Source: Euglena gracilis (taxonomy: Eukaryota > Euglenida > Euglenophyceae > Euglenales). From it: DNA of 64,000 bases. The notes beneath the pieces were generated by a model. That model was not told the DNA's origin, searched no databases, and saw only the letters and a list, made by a program, of their open reading frames with translations. The stretch covers positions 41,690,011 through 41,754,010 of the forward strand of contig CP154957.1 of assembly GCA_039621445.1 (NCBI GenBank), given 5' to 3'. This document shows, in pieces, positions 40,946-53,073 of the stretch. The translations under genes and the position numbers were made by a program. Position 1 is the first letter of the stretch. The number at the start of each line of letters is the position of its first letter.

Positions 40946-43230
40946 TGGGACCCTCCAGGGAGTATTAAGTGAGCATTGTTTTACATCCCTCCCAAGGAGG
41001 AGTACAGACCTTCCCAATCAGGCATTATCATTTTCAGGCGCTTTTAAAATCCCTAAAATGCTTTACAATTTCCTCAAAATTTTCGCCAAAACAGCTTAAA
41101 ATGGGCTTAAAAATGCTTTGAAGAATTCGGTCTGGCAAGTTTTCTCCGACCGAACAAAAATGAATCTGCAAAATCTCAGGAAAAGCAGGCCAAATCAGGG
41201 AAGGAAAAAAATTGCTGGAACATTGGCTATCCAACCAAAACTCAAAAAAAAACATTGGTTGGATGCCTGGACAGCCCTTAAAACTGCCTGGAGAATAGCG
41301 TCTTAGAAAGCCTTAAAAGCCATGAAAATGCCTTAAATTTTGAAATTTTGAAGGAAAAAAAATGTGCCTTAAATGACAGTGCTTGCCCAACTCCCTTCTG
41401 GGCCTGGGGATCCGGGACCCCTGGAAACCCAGGTTTTTTTGCGCCAGAAACAGGCTGAATTTGACCAACCCAGGGGGGGGGGGTCTCGGGGTGCCCTGAA
41501 GTGCCTGGGCAGGAAGGTACCCCCCCCCCCCAGTTGCACTAAAGGCTTCTTTTCTGTTTATGGCCGGCGCTAACTTCGCTTCTGGCCCAGTTTGCTGTGC
41601 GGTGAGTGGCCAGGGACCCCCTGCCTGTTGTGGGCCAAAAAGTGCCCAAAAATGGGCTTTTCTGGGCTTCCGGTGCCTTCAGCACCAGAAGTGCTTTGGC
41701 CGAGTGCACCCCACCCCAGGGTGGGATCGTGTGTCCGCCCCCACCCGATGAACACCACAATTCAGTCTGGCCACAAAACCTATGCTTTTATCTTTTGTTT
41801 TTTTGTTAATTTGTTGACAAGAGCACCTGAAAATGCGATTTTGGGACATTTTTCATCCCACATTCTTTTTTTTTGGCGCTTCCCGCAAGGGATGGACACC
41901 CCCACTTTCGCCCTGGGGTGGGGGAGGGCTCAACGACTTAGACTGGGGGGGTGGTGGCCAGTCGACCGACTACTCGGGTGACAAGTTCACCGACTGCTGG
42001 TCGACCAACTAGCCACTATGATGTTGCAAAACGGGGGGGCTGACGACCTATTAAGCCAGTGCTAATTTGCCTTGTTGTGCCCAAAAATTCATAGAACACA
42101 TTCCAATGGCTTACAAATTTGTCAAAAACATTCCTTTTTGTTTTCGAACTGTCCGAAGGCCCCAAAATGACAAAATCCCTTGTGCTACCCAGACATTTTG
42201 GGGGCAAACCCCTTTGTTGCTCAATTGTCCAAGGCCCCAAAGTAATAAAATCCCTTGTGTAGCCCATGGATTTGGAAATTTTGGATGGGTTCACTGAGGA
42301 TCTGAAAGCGCCAGGAACCTTGCTGGAGCGATTTTTCAGTCAGATTGACCACCCTGCAGGTTCCAGAACAGCACTGGATGAAATTAGGATCTGCCATTTA
42401 CACTTAACGGCCGAAATTTCTGCCCACGGCTGGCAAAAAAAATTTGCCCATAGCTGGCAAATCTTTTTGCACTGAGAATTGTGTGTGCTTTCCGACCTGA
42501 AATGTGCTAACAGTTTCTCCTTTGGGGGGTGTGCCTTTTAGGGAGGTAGTGTCAGACTCTTGGGTGGTGTGCATTTATTACGGCACTGTGCATTTATTAG
42601 GGGGGTTTACTCGGTTATCGATAACAAGTTTGATACAAATGATATATTAATACCCAAGGCACGAGATATTTGTGATACACACATTAAAGCAAAACGGCAA
42701 ACAAAAAACAATAGTCTGCAAAACATGTATATTTTGCAGTATACCTGAAATTAACCCCCAGAGGCTCTGCTGAAATTACCCCCCACAGGCTGTGGTGATG
42801 GAGTGTGCACACTGGCATGGCCCCATGCAGCATCCACCGGTGGAAAATTTTTCAGAAAGGCTTGTGTTACGGCATTGTTTTTAGTTTTTTTTTAAACACA
42901 TTTTCAGTGGTTACCAATACTCATGCAGAACAGCATTTACCCGTGGAAATTGCCTTTGCTTTACCTTGCATGTACATCCGTTTTTCGAAGATCCACGTTT
43001 CGTCACCCCCCCCAGTTTTCGGGTGAATTGTGTTATTTTTGGGTAAAGGGCCAGGGTCACAACTGTTGTTAAGGTTAGGGTTAGGCAGAGTTAGGAAACC
43101 AGCCCCCCCGGGGTGTTCAGTGATCCCCGAAACCCTAATAGAACACCGGGCAAAGGGATCGTCGAAAAAGTTGAGCATCGGCAAAAGGGATCGCCGGCAG
43201 AACGGACGGCCTTTTTTCAAGCCTCGGATA
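40946..43230. other. Spacer within intron 2, mixed repeats
   Basis: No gene supported. Features seen: TTAAAATGCTTT-type short repeats (41040-41340), a C/G-run block (41475-41530), a CCGGCGCTAACTTCGCTTCT segment shared with 7170-7200, and 42130-42260 with two units of CAAAATCCCTTGTG. A frame at 42266-42470 has the phrase LLERFFSQ (compare FERFFSH near 30385), but its status is unclear. Confidence 0.35.
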
Positions 43231-43626
43231 CAGGGCGTTGCTTAAGAAAATTGGACCCCCCGGGGGTCCACCCAGCCAGCAGCCTTTTCTGGCCCGCAGG
43301 TTTATTTATTTCCAGCCGCCCCACAGATTTTTGTTTTTGGGGGTACAAAAATGGGCCAAAACAATTGGCACAATTGGATCAAAAGTTTGGCAAAAATGGG
43401 TCGGAAAAAACCGTCCAGGATATTTTTGGGGTAAAAAATCGATTTTTTAATATTTTTTTTGCATAATTGGCAGTTTTTTTGGGACATTTTTGTGATTTCG
43501 ATTTTTGGGCACCCAGTTTGACCCCTGGTCGGGGGGGGGTCAGCCAGCAGCCCGTTTCCAGCCAGTCCAAATTTTCCAGCCTCTGAGCTGGACCCCCCCC
43601 CCCCCAGGTCATTAAGCAACGCCCTG
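43231..43626. mobile_element. Group H hAT-like MITE, 396 bp
   Basis: TIR CAGGGCGTTGCTTAAG (left) and ATTAAGCAACGCCCTG (right); exact duplication CTCGGATA (43223-43230, 43627-43634). The interior has CAGCCAGCAGCC motifs in inverted orientation and a T-rich core. Only copy in the window. Confidence 0.92.
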
Positions 43627-43634
43627 CTCGGATA

Positions 43635-44219
43635 GATTTTTTTCAAACCTTTCCAAGTCAGATGATTATGAGTTGGACCACCCCCCCCCCCCAGACTTTC
43701 CCGTATTTCTGGCGGGGGGGGGGGGCGCTGATTTCCAGGTCAAAAATTTTCTTTGGGGGGTCAACTCCCCACCAGGATTTCCCGTGCCGCCCTGCCGCCC
43801 TGTTCATTTACTGGCCCCAATTATATAAATTTGAATAAGAATTGTTGCACAGTGCACTGCAATAAAAGTGACTGGAAGATGATTCATTTGCTGTATTTCT
43901 GAAAGGTACCTCCCCTCCCCCTGTCCAAGATATCATGTCATCAATGCATGCCAACAGCACATTTTTGAGACATTGTGGCATTTTCGCCCATTGAAGTACA
44001 GTGACGCTCCCTAGTCAAACCATGTTCCTGGAATGTTTGCCATACTTTGGACAAGGGGGGGGGGTTGAAGGATTTTTCTCACAGTGACCGACACGTCGTC
44101 ATTGAAGGTTTTGGTTCTCTGGTTTTGTTATTTTCACTGTAGTTGCCAAAATAGGTCAGCCAGATAGGTTCATTGATATTTGGTAACTCTGTTTCCCCAT
44201 TTTCTGTATCTTTTTCCAG
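43635..44219. other. 3' part of intron 2
   Basis: C-run and G-run blocks at 43680-43730 and mixed spacer; ends in a pyrimidine-rich TTTTCTGTATCTTTTTCCAG acceptor. Confidence 0.4.
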
Positions 44220-44394
44220 GCCTGCTGGCATTTCCAAGTTTCGTTTCCGCATCTACGGCCAGCGCCAGGAAGAATTGAAAGATAATGGCCCTGCAATCCA
44301 TTTTGCGGAGTTTCGGGTGTACGATATGGAGAATCAGCCCTATCCGATGCACCAGTTTGTGATCTCCTGCCCCTCAGAGGGTTTCTGCGATGAG
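44220..44394 (+). CDS. Discoidin-domain protein, exon 3 (end of one module, start of the next)
   Basis: TTTTTCCAG acceptor; the first G completes an AGG codon from exon 2. Reads PAGISKFRFRIYGQRQEEL, KDNGPAIHFAEFRVYDMENQ, PYPMHQFVISCPSEGFCDE, then donor GAG|GTGTGT in phase 0. In F5/8 type C (discoidin) domains the last strands have the pattern '(Y/F)(R)(F/L)x(I/V)...(I/L)xxAE(F/L)x(F/L)', which this matches, so the exon closes one module. The following CPSEGFCDE with exon 4's GCEP adds three cysteines at the junction to the next module. Confidence 0.82.
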
Positions 44395-45386
44395 GTGTGT
44401 GAAATTTTTCAGGAAAAAGAATTCAATTTGCTAGAGTTTGATATTGTGGTGCGGAATGTGCAAGATGTTTTGTGCCATGAGTGTTTGCCATTCACGAGCC
44501 CCCCCCCCCCAACGTTTGCTCCCCCCTGGCCGGGGTCGGGTTTTGATGAGGTGGTAAGCCCCCCCTCCTGAGTAACAAGTCATAGAATGGTTGGTTGAGA
44601 ATGGTTTTCCCCCCAAAAATAATTGCGAGTTTGTCCAGAGTCTCCGAAACCCTGTGGGTGTTGATGTGGGGTCGACCCTCCACCACGCTATTATTGCTCA
44701 AGTCGCATACCCTCCAGGGGGGGACTAGACTTCAGCTAGTCCAAATTTGCCCAGTGGAAATCTTAGTGGACCCGACCCTCCCCCAGGAGGGGTTTTATTA
44801 AATGAGCGGTGATTTTGCAGTGGGGGGGGTCAGACCAGGGGACGAGGGGGGTCCTGGACCCCCCGGGGAACCCCCAAAAATATTCTGGCGCTTCGAGGAA
44901 TATTAAGTTTTGGTGTCTAATAAATTTTCGTAATTTTTGGGCTTTTTTCAAGGCCAAAGAATTTCTGGCGCTTTGTGCCGGAATTTTTTTGCACAGCGGG
45001 AGGGGGGGCCCAACCCTCCCCCCTTTTGGGGGTCCAGCAGGGCATTGAGCCTGTGGCGGTTTTGTGGAGGGGGAGTCAGACCCCCCAGGGAGAGCCAGAA
45101 AGCCAGAAATTCTTTTTTAGTCTTCGGCATGGCAAAAAAAACCTTGCGGCCAGGCCAACAGCCATTTGGGGGGTGTCAAATAAGGGGGGTAGTTGAACCT
45201 TGTTATTCATCCCCTCCCCCGGTGAATTTAACACTGGAGGTCTCCCTCCCAAATTTGTCACCTTCCGAAGGAGAAAACTCCAAAAAAAAGTGCCTGAAAA
45301 ATGGGAAATTAACTTTTTGGGGCAATTTGTTTTTCGGACCAGCCCGGCTTCACCGGGCTGGCCCAAACTTTATTTCAGTGGACCCC

Positions 45387-45947
45387 ATGTATGTATGTAT
45401 GTATGTATGTATGTATGTATGTATGTATGTATGTATGTATGTATGTATGTATGTATGTATGTATGTATGTGTGTATGTGTGTATGTATGTATTATGTATG
45501 TGTATGTATGTGTGTGGTATGTATGTATGTATGTATGTATGTATGTATGTATGTATGTATGTATGTATGTATGTATGTATGTATGTATGTATGTATGTAT
45601 GTATGTATGTATGTATGTATGTATGTATGTATGTATGTATGTATGTGATGTATGTATGTATGTATGTATGTATGTATGTATGTGTGTATGTATGTATGTA
45701 TGTATGTATGTATGTATGTATGTATGTATGTATGTATGTATGTATGTATGTATGTATGTATGTATGTATGTATGTATGTATGTATGTATGTATGTACGTA
45801 TGTATGTATGTATGTATGTATGCATGTATGTATGTATGTATGTATGTATGTATGTATGTATGTATGTATGTATGTATGTATGTATGTATGTATGTATGTA
45901 TGTATGTATGTATGTATGTATGTGTGTATGTATGCATGCATGTATGC
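45387..45947. repeat. (ATGT)n microsatellite, about 560 bp
   Basis: Nearly uninterrupted ATGT/TATG units with a few TGTG, TGCA and single-base variants (around 45470-45515 and 45643). All frames are open on both strands (Tyr-Val-Cys-Met or Ile-His-Thr-Tyr); these are not genes. Confidence 0.97.
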
Positions 45948-46399
45948 AAAGTGACCCCTCAAAATGTCACAGTTTAAAAGGTCGGCCCTCATTTGAAATC
46001 TTAAAATACCCAAAAATAAATTTGAATGATTTCTCAACTCTTTCAATGACAAATTTGATTTGCCTTCCTGACACAAAAAAAACTGCCAATAATGACCTTT
46101 TCATATATTCTTTCCTGAAGAAAAAAAGCAAACTTTGGTAGCGAAATCGCCACGGACTTGCCAGACAACCCCTCAAAACAATGTGTGCACGCAGCGGAAT
46201 TGTTGATCTGTGCGCTTGGAGGAAATTTTTTTCTCAGTCGGTAGGCACCCCGGATCCCCCCAGGGGGTGGGGGGTTGGGAGGGGAAAGGGGAGTTTTCTT
46301 AAGCCCGAGGGGACCCTGCCTCCGGGGGGGGGGTCCAGCCAGCCAGCACTTTTATTCCAGCCAGTGCCTCCCAGCCAGGCTGCGAAGCCCCCAAAAACG

Positions 46400-46628
46400 C
46401 ATACATACATACATACATACATACATACATACATACATACATACATACATACATACATACATACATACATACATACATACATACATACATACATACATAC
46501 ATAGATACATACATACGTGCGTACATACACACATACATACATACATACATACATACATACATACATACATGCGTATGTACATACGCACATACATACATAC
46601 TTACATACTTACAGACATACATACAAAC
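46400..46628. repeat. (ACAT)n microsatellite, inverted relative to the previous array
   Basis: About 230 bp of ATAC/ACAT units, more interrupted toward the right end (GTGCGTAC, GCGTATGT). It is the reverse complement unit of 45387-45947, so the two arrays could pair as a long hairpin. Confidence 0.95.
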
Positions 46629-46639
46629 ACATGTTCATG

Positions 46640-47848
46640 TTCAAATATGCATGCATACGTTTATATATACATATACACACACACAAATATATCTTCATAT
46701 GTAAACATGCGTTCACATGTATGTAAACATAAATTAATAATATGATGAAAATTAAAATAGCTCTTGATGAAATTTCATTTAGGATTTTCCCCGCACTTTC
46801 AAAGATCCGTCCAGAATTTTTGTCGTGAAATTTAAGAAAAAATACATTCTTCAGTGAGGGTTCAAAATCTCTCTTGGCAATTCTTGACCCGTATCTTTGC
46901 ATTCCAACTCACCTGTTCAAAAGGTGTGTCGATGATCCAAAATGAAGGAATGTGTTCTTCGTTGTTGTTTTTTTTTTTTGCAGTTTGGAGCTTAGCAGGG
47001 GGTAATTGATGACCGCAACTTTGCTGCAATTTCCCACAATTTTCTGCATTTTTTCTGAATTTTTTTTGGTCTGCACTTTTTCCGCATGAACCTGAAATGG
47101 AATGTCTTCTGCCCATTTCTCAAACATTTCTCAAGGGTATCCAGGTGCTTGTGTTTTGCTATTTTACCTGATACAAAAGTTTTCGTTATTTTTTGTCATT
47201 TTTTGGGTTTTTCGCCCAAGAAATTCCTTATTTCCAGTATCAGCAGGTTACAAAAATCATGTTTTTTTACCTTTTTGTTAGAAAAAATTGAGAATGACGG
47301 CTCAAAATTTTCATTTATGTTGCAGAATGACCAAATTTATGGAATTTTTTATGTCCCCTTCAACAGAATGGATTAAATTAGATTGGTGCACTAATTCCCA
47401 AAACCGCAATTTCTGCATTTTTTCCGCAAAAAGAATGCGGAAATTATCCTGCAGTTTTCCTGACAGCCTCTGATATCAATTCCTCCTCTCCTGAACTGAT
47501 TTTTTTTCCTTCAATTCTGGAATCCCTGGATCTTTGCAAAACATGTTCTTGCTGGCCCTTTTTTTCCCCTGCAGCATTTCCCTGGCATTTTAAAGATTTG
47601 TCTAATATTTTTTCTTGACAAATTTTTCCTGTTGGCATTCCTCCTGGTCAGAATTCCCCAAGAATTCATTCCACCATGGTCCAAGTCTCTGGCACAAGTT
47701 TCGCTTGCGTGGAATAAGTTTCGTTCCAACCTGGGCCTGGGGGCTCTGAATTGGAAAATTGGCTTTCCTTTCAGCGGGGAGGGAAACTCGGATATTTTAT
47801 TTCACAAGCAAATTTCAGAGATCTAGTTTGGTTATTCGCTGTGCTTAG
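46640..47848. other. Spacer before exon 4
   Basis: No gene supported. A plus-strand frame 47632-47830 contains FIPPWSKSLAQVSLAWNKF-like sequence but ends at a stop just before the exon 4 acceptor and has no clear splice sites. Minus-strand CCGCAATTTT-like motifs (46990-47080 and 47400-47470) resemble those at 10220-10950. Confidence 0.35.
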
Positions 47849-48003
47849 GGTTGTGAGCCAGAAAAGCTCATTGATGGTGAACCAGGCACCAAGTTTCTAC
47901 GGCGTGATTTTGGTCAGTACCCTGTCGACATCGAGATCGATTTTGGGCAGCCCATTTTGATTGGCAGCTACAGCTGGCATACAGCGAATGACACCCCAAG
48001 CAG
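47849..48003 (+). CDS. Discoidin-domain protein, exon 4 (first half of a complete module)
   Basis: Acceptor GTGCTTAG, then GCEPEKLIDGEPGTKFLRRD, FGQYPVDIEIDFGQPILIG, SYSWHTANDTPS, ending AGCAG|GTGTCG in phase 2. It has the hallmarks of the F5/8 type C fold: LIDG-x(1,2)-GTKFL, hydrophobic IEIDFG, and SYS(W)xTANDTPxRDPxSW, completed in exon 5. This is the clearest evidence for the gene family. A 9-kb intron follows in the middle of the domain. Confidence 0.88.
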
Positions 48004-49994
48004 GTGTCGCAATTTTTGATGTTGTCCAAAATATTCTGATGCAAATGTGAATTCGATTGCCGTTCTTGGCACATCTCTTCGCCTCTTTCATATCTTTTTC
48101 TTGTTTGCATTTTAATTTTTCGAAAAAACAGAAGCGCATCTTGCATCATTCACTCAATGGGAGAATTTTGCAAATTCGCCAACAATCACAACAACAGACC
48201 ACAGAGCAGCAGAAACAGGGGACATGTTTCAAGGATGAAACAAGCATGTCACAGAAAGTCATAGGAGAGAAAATTATTTTCCCAAAACTTCGCAGCAGGC
48301 CTTTGCTCAATGGTTTGTAGTACCCCCGGGGGGGGGAGGGCTGGACTGCAGCTAGTCCAAATTTGGCTGGTGGAAATCCTAGCAGACCCCCCCCCCCCTA
48401 GGGGGTCTAGCTGGCTAGTTTGCACCAGCTGGCAGGGCTAGCCAGGGCAAAAAAAATATTCCAGTGACCAGTGCAAAGCGCCGAAATTTTTTGGGACCCC
48501 GAAAAATGGCCAAAAATGCCTTTTTTTTACCATTTCTGTTTTTTTTGGAACAAAATCAGCCAAAAAGAACCCATTAAAAACCTCATTTTCACCTTGGTGA
48601 GCAGTGTTGGAGGACATTTTTTCCCAGTCGGGGGGTCCTGGACCCCCCCCCCCCGGGGGCCTAGCTAGTCCATTTTTTTCCAGTGTCCACAGGGGGGGGG
48701 GAGCGTTTCGCATTTTTTTCTCATTTAGCATTTTTTTTCAAATTTTCCAAAAATGTGCATTTTTTTTGTGCGTTATTTTCGATTTTTTTTTTAAGCACAT
48801 TTTTGCTTTGGGTTTTTTCCACGTTGTCTCCTGATTTACCCATTTTGGTTTTGCATTTTTTTTTTACCATTTTGCATTTGCATTTTTTCTGTATTTTTTT
48901 AATTTTTTTTGAAACTGACATTTTTCACATAATTCCATCCAGTTTTGTTGTTGAAATTTGGGTGCCATTTTTGCATATGTTTGAGCAGACATTTTTTTGC
49001 GCAGGCCAGGCTAGCGCATTTTTTGGCCATTGTTTAACTTTTTGCCTGCTTTTGGCTTTTTTTTTGGCCGCTTTTGGCCGCTTTTGGCCTCCTTTGCCAC
49101 TTTTTGGCCACATTTGGCCATTCTGGGCACACTTTTGAGCATTTTCAACCACCCCCTGGTCAGGGCCACCTCGGGAACCGGCGGATTATCACCATGATCC
49201 CAGCTCTGTTTCCGGAATTTTTTTTTTCAGTTGCGAGCGACTGGATTTCTAGTTTCCGGATCACCCTGGGTTGACCCCCAATTCCCCGCCGGCCCGAGTT
49301 ATTCACGCGCGAAGGGGTGCAAACTGGGTAGGATTTACCCGCCCCCTGGACGAGCCCCCATTGGCCAGTCTCTTTTTCAGCCATTTTTGGCTTTGTTTGT
49401 GTTTTTTTTTGCCCGTGTTTGGTCATTTTTGGCCATTTTTGGGGGGGCTGGGCCATACCATTGCCTAAGGTAGGTGGGGGGGGGGTCCGGACCCCCCCCC
49501 CTGCGGGCCAGGAGGGAGGGGGGGGGAGTGGGGGGCAAGCACCTATAGTCAAGCCCAAAAATTTCCCCATTTTAGGCCATTTTAGGCCATTTTAGGCCAT
49601 TTAAGGCCATTTTAGGCCATTTTAGGCCATTTTAAGGTATAGGTGGGGGTTCTGAAAATCATAATTTTTGGTCATTTTTGTCCCGAAAACAGTATCATAA
49701 CGTGTGCAAACCTTCTCTTGTTCAGTAATAACAAATGTACATCCAAAAAAAGCATGCAAAATTCATGAACGCTGATCAAAACAATGGGAAGCTCAACAAG
49801 TCTATATTCATATTCATAGAGGAATTCTGAACAATAAGAATTTACGGTAGATGAAATTTTTCAGAGAAAAAAAAACGTTGGACAAAAAATAATTTTTTTT
49901 ATTTGTGCTACCAAAAAGGCTCCCGTTTTTTTTTGTGAATTCTACACCATTTTGCGGAATTTCGCAATAAGAAGTCATTTTTTCTGAAAGATAA

Positions 49995-50258
49995 TGCTGC
50001 TGCCTGGTGAAATTCAATTTGATTTTGGCATTGTTTCAGCCATGTATATCATTCATTTTATTATTATGATAAATATTAAAGAATAATTATTAAGATCCAT
50101 AATACAAACAAAAAATTATTTCCAAAAAATACAAGGAATTTTTATTTGTATTACAGATCTTAATAATTATTCTTTAAATACTTATCATAATAATAAAATG
50201 AATGATATACATGCCTAAAACAATGCCAAAGTCAAATTGAATTTCACCAGGCAAAAAG
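49995..50258. repeat. Near-perfect palindrome, arms about 120 bp, in the group L core
   Basis: CTGCCTGGTGAAATTCAATT (49999-50018) has its reverse complement at about 50236-50255, and CATGTATATCATTCATTTTA (50041-50060) mirrors TAAAATGAATGATATACATG (50195-50214). The short spacer is near 50110-50130. It would form a very stable hairpin. Confidence 0.88.
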
Positions 50259-50760
50259 TGAAATATATAAACCTAATCCTGTACCGATTGACGGATAACA
50301 TATATCATATTCTATCATATTATATATCCCAATATTATTCCAATTTTATTGATAATATGATTGCAGTAATAATTATTGTACAATTACACATTATATCAAT
50401 AAATATTATTTTTACTTAGTACATATATTTATTAATTTCAACTTATTTCTCTTTTATTACTAAAATTGTATGAAAACATGTGTTATTTGTATTACTAAAA
50501 CTACATTAAATATAAGGTTAATGTTATATTTTTAATTCTGCAATTAAAAATTGATGACTATAAAATCTTTATAAATATGGAAAATATATCAACAAAATTG
50601 AAAATAATAAAATACCCACACAAAATATACACATAAAATACATAGAATATCCATAATAATTTTATGTCTATTCATAAAAATGAAATATTAAATTTACTTA
50701 CAAAAGTTATATTTATATGATGCTAGAATTTTATATTTCAATTGAGATTTTTCCAACATC
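50259..50760. other. AT-rich stretch, no gene seen
   Basis: Very low GC compared with the rest of the window, many TATATT/AATAAT motifs, no C/G runs. I see no recognisable organelle gene, tRNA or protein domain. Confidence 0.5.
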
Positions 50761-52592
50761 TTTCATCTTTGTTTTGACTTTTTCCCCATGCTTCCGTTTC
50801 ATTATTCGCGAAACAAACATCGGTGCAAACCAACAAGATAGGAGTAAGAAAAAATAATCTGTCCAAACCTTCAAAATTCAGCCACCAAAAAAAGGTTGGG
50901 GCTGTGAATTTGGGGACTGATACGAGTGTTATTAGGATAAAACCATGGGCCTTGTGGGGCTGTGCTCCTCCACCAAATCCACTGGTTGCCGTCCACATTA
51001 ACAAAAGACACCGAAAGTCATTGCCTGAATGGCTTCAGTTGTTCACAAAAAAATTGTTGTGCAACAGAATTTTTCCCATTTTAGGCCATTTTAGGCCATT
51101 TTAGGCCATTTTAGGCCATTTTAGGGACCCCCACCTATAGGGGGTCAAAAAGTCATTTTAGGCCATTTTAGGCCATTTTAGGCCATTTTAGGCCATTTTA
51201 GGCCATTTTAGCTATAGGTGCTTGGTGGGGGGGACACCCCCCCACCTAAACCATGTACGCCCTCCTTATATCAAAGGGGGGGGGTCAGCCAGTGCTTAAG
51301 CAATCGACTGATGATGACTCTGGTAATGATGATGGACAGGCAGGAGGGCAGAGAGGAGAGCATGGAGAGAAGGAGGAGAGCAATTATCACCTCTTGTCCA
51401 TGTTTGTTTGTTATCCCATTAAAAAATTAACTCCCTGGTGGGACCATTTTCAGAGGGACAGATTTCACAAATGGGAAAAAATACATTCATGATTATTCGT
51501 GATTGTCCATGGCCATTCATGATTATTCATGATTTTGGAAAATCCCCAAATCCATGCTGGTTCGTGATTATTCGTGATTATTTGTGGCACAAATTTGTGG
51601 GAATCCCTGCAGTCAATCACTCTGAAAAAAAAACAGTCAGTCATCCCTGGGGGGGGGGGGTCGGGCAGGGGGGTCCGGCCCGCCCCGCGGGGGGGGGGGT
51701 TCCCGGGACCCCCCCAAAAGGGTCAATTTTTTCCTCCGGCGCTTTGCGCCGAATTTTTTTGAATTTTTGGCACATTTTTGCCCCAAAAGTGCCCAAAATG
51801 GCACTTTTGGTCGTTTTGGGGGGTCAAAAATTTTCGGCCCGGCGCTTTGCGCAGACCGCGCACCTGTTTAGGTGGGGGGGTGTCCCCCCACCCCCTGGCC
51901 CGCAGGGGGGGTCCAGACCCCCCCCCACCTGTCCTTATATCGAACCCTGCCCCCCCCCCCTGGGGGGTGGGTGACTGGTGTTTTTGGAGTGACTGACTGG
52001 TTTTTGGCTCGGACCCCCCCGGGGGGGGGTCGGCAAAAAGCCACTAAAGTGACCCAGCTGGAAATTTTTTGGCCTTTTTTCGTGTTTTTGGTCAATTTTT
52101 TTTTTGGATCCCAGAGTGGCCGACCCCCGGGGGGGTAGTGACTGACTGGTTTCCTGGAAAAAAGTGACTGACTGGTTTTCGAAAAGTGGAGTGACCCCCC
52201 TCCCCCTAGGAGTGACCCCCCTCCCCCCCGGGGGGTCGGTAAAAAATTGCATGGTCATCATCCCATCTCCCCACTTGTTTTATTCCTGGTGAATTGAAGA
52301 ACAGGTGGCTGGTGTTGGGCAACCAGAACCTGATGCTGGGAAAGTTCAAGGCTTGGGGGGAGAATGATTCATTTCAGAAGGTTTATGTGAGATAACTCAA
52401 GAAAAACAACAAAATTTGACAGGCGACTTTATGCTTTTCTAATAGGTCGTCCGCAAATGAAAAGGTTATTTCTAGCCCAAAGGTGCAAACGGTCAAGGTC
52501 ATTGGGACATGTTGCGACCTGATGAAGGACTGTTTGTTTGTTTAAATGTACCGTGCACCAAGGAAGAGTGCTAAGTCTCAAAGCATCTGACT

Positions 52593-53073
52593 CATACATC
52601 TCTCTAAGGTTTTGCGAACCCCCCCCCCCCCGGGGGGGCGGCTGCAGCCAGCCCCGATTTGGGCCCAGCCCAGCCACAGCAGCACCCCCCCCCCCGGGGG
52701 GGGTGCTGCTAGCCCTAGCTAGCCAGCCCCTTTTTTGGGGGTCCAGCACAAAATTTTTCGGCGCAAAGCGCCGAAATTTTTTGAAAAATTGTGTTCAAAA
52801 GTGGCCAAAAATGGGGTTTGGGGGGCGTTTGGGGCATTTTTTGGGGGGTTTCAGATGCATCATTTTTTCAAAACTGTGTTCTGCAGGTCATTTTTGGGCA
52901 TTTTTCCGATTTCAGTCCAGCTCGCCCCGGTTCGGGTCCAGCCCCCCCCCCCCCCCCCCCCCCCCCCCCGGGGGGGCGGGCTAGCCAGCCCAAATTTCTA
53001 GCCAGCCCAAATTTCTAGCCCTAGCCCAGCAACCCCCCCCCCCCCCCCCCCGGGGTCCTTAAAGAGATGTATG
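52593..53073. mobile_element. Group E hAT-like MITE, 481 bp
   Basis: TIR CATACATCTCTCTAAGG and CCTTAAAGAGATGTATG; duplication ATCTGACT / ATCTGAAT (52585-52592, 53074-53081; 7 of 8 match). Almost the same sequence as 26744-27213, apart from C-run lengths. Confidence 0.88.

Larger units (their letters stand above)
34815..44219 (+). other. Intron 2 of the discoidin gene, 9.4 kb, with a nested pseudogene
   Basis: GTTTGC donor and TTTTTCCAG acceptor. It holds the GC-rich coiled-coil pseudogene with its inserted elements (35460-39292), element K (39799-40945), a group H element (43231-43626), further C/G-run debris and AT-rich spacer. If spliced, everything inside is removed from the discoidin transcript. 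Confidence 0.6.
44395..47848 (+). other. Intron 3 of the discoidin gene, 3.5 kb
   Basis: GTGTGT donor, GTGCTTAG acceptor. It contains C/G-run debris, two large tetranucleotide arrays in opposite orientation (45387-45947 and 46400-46628), a spacer of about 450 bp between them, and T-rich spacer with TTTCTGCATTTTT motifs (47030-47430). Confidence 0.55.
49536..51224. mobile_element. Group L TIR element, 1.69 kb, with AT-rich core and large palindrome
   Basis: Ends CAAGCACCTATAG and CTATAGGTGCTTG, perfect 13-bp TIRs; duplication GTGGGGGG on both sides (49528-49535, 51225-51232), in a G-rich setting. Both subterminal regions carry direct arrays of GGCCATTTTA (49571-49635 and 51078-51210). The TIR resembles that of group C, which also has GGCCATTTT-type repeats. 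The core is strongly AT-rich and lacks any recognised gene. Confidence 0.8.

Noticed and set aside
45387-46628. Long open frames of Tyr-Met-Cys-Val or Ile-His-Thr-Tyr repeats
   Set aside because: They arise from (ATGT)n and (ACAT)n microsatellites, in which the 12-bp frame cycle contains no stop; both strands are open, with no splice or start context.
47632-47830. Extra discoidin exon just upstream of exon 4
   Set aside because: The frame has no discoidin signature, ends in a stop before the exon 4 acceptor and lacks a donor.
49680-50760. AT-rich stretch as an organelle-to-nucleus DNA transfer
   Set aside because: No recognisable mitochondrial or plastid gene, rRNA or tRNA; it lies inside a TIR element and has a large palindrome, which fits a nested element better. 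Not excluded without a comparison to the organelle genomes.
52300-52391. Possible exon reading RWLVLGNQNLMLGKFKAWG before GTTTATGTGA
   Set aside because: It lies in intron 4, where an extra exon would split the TANDTP-R/DPVSW core of the discoidin domain; the phases do not fit and there is no family match.
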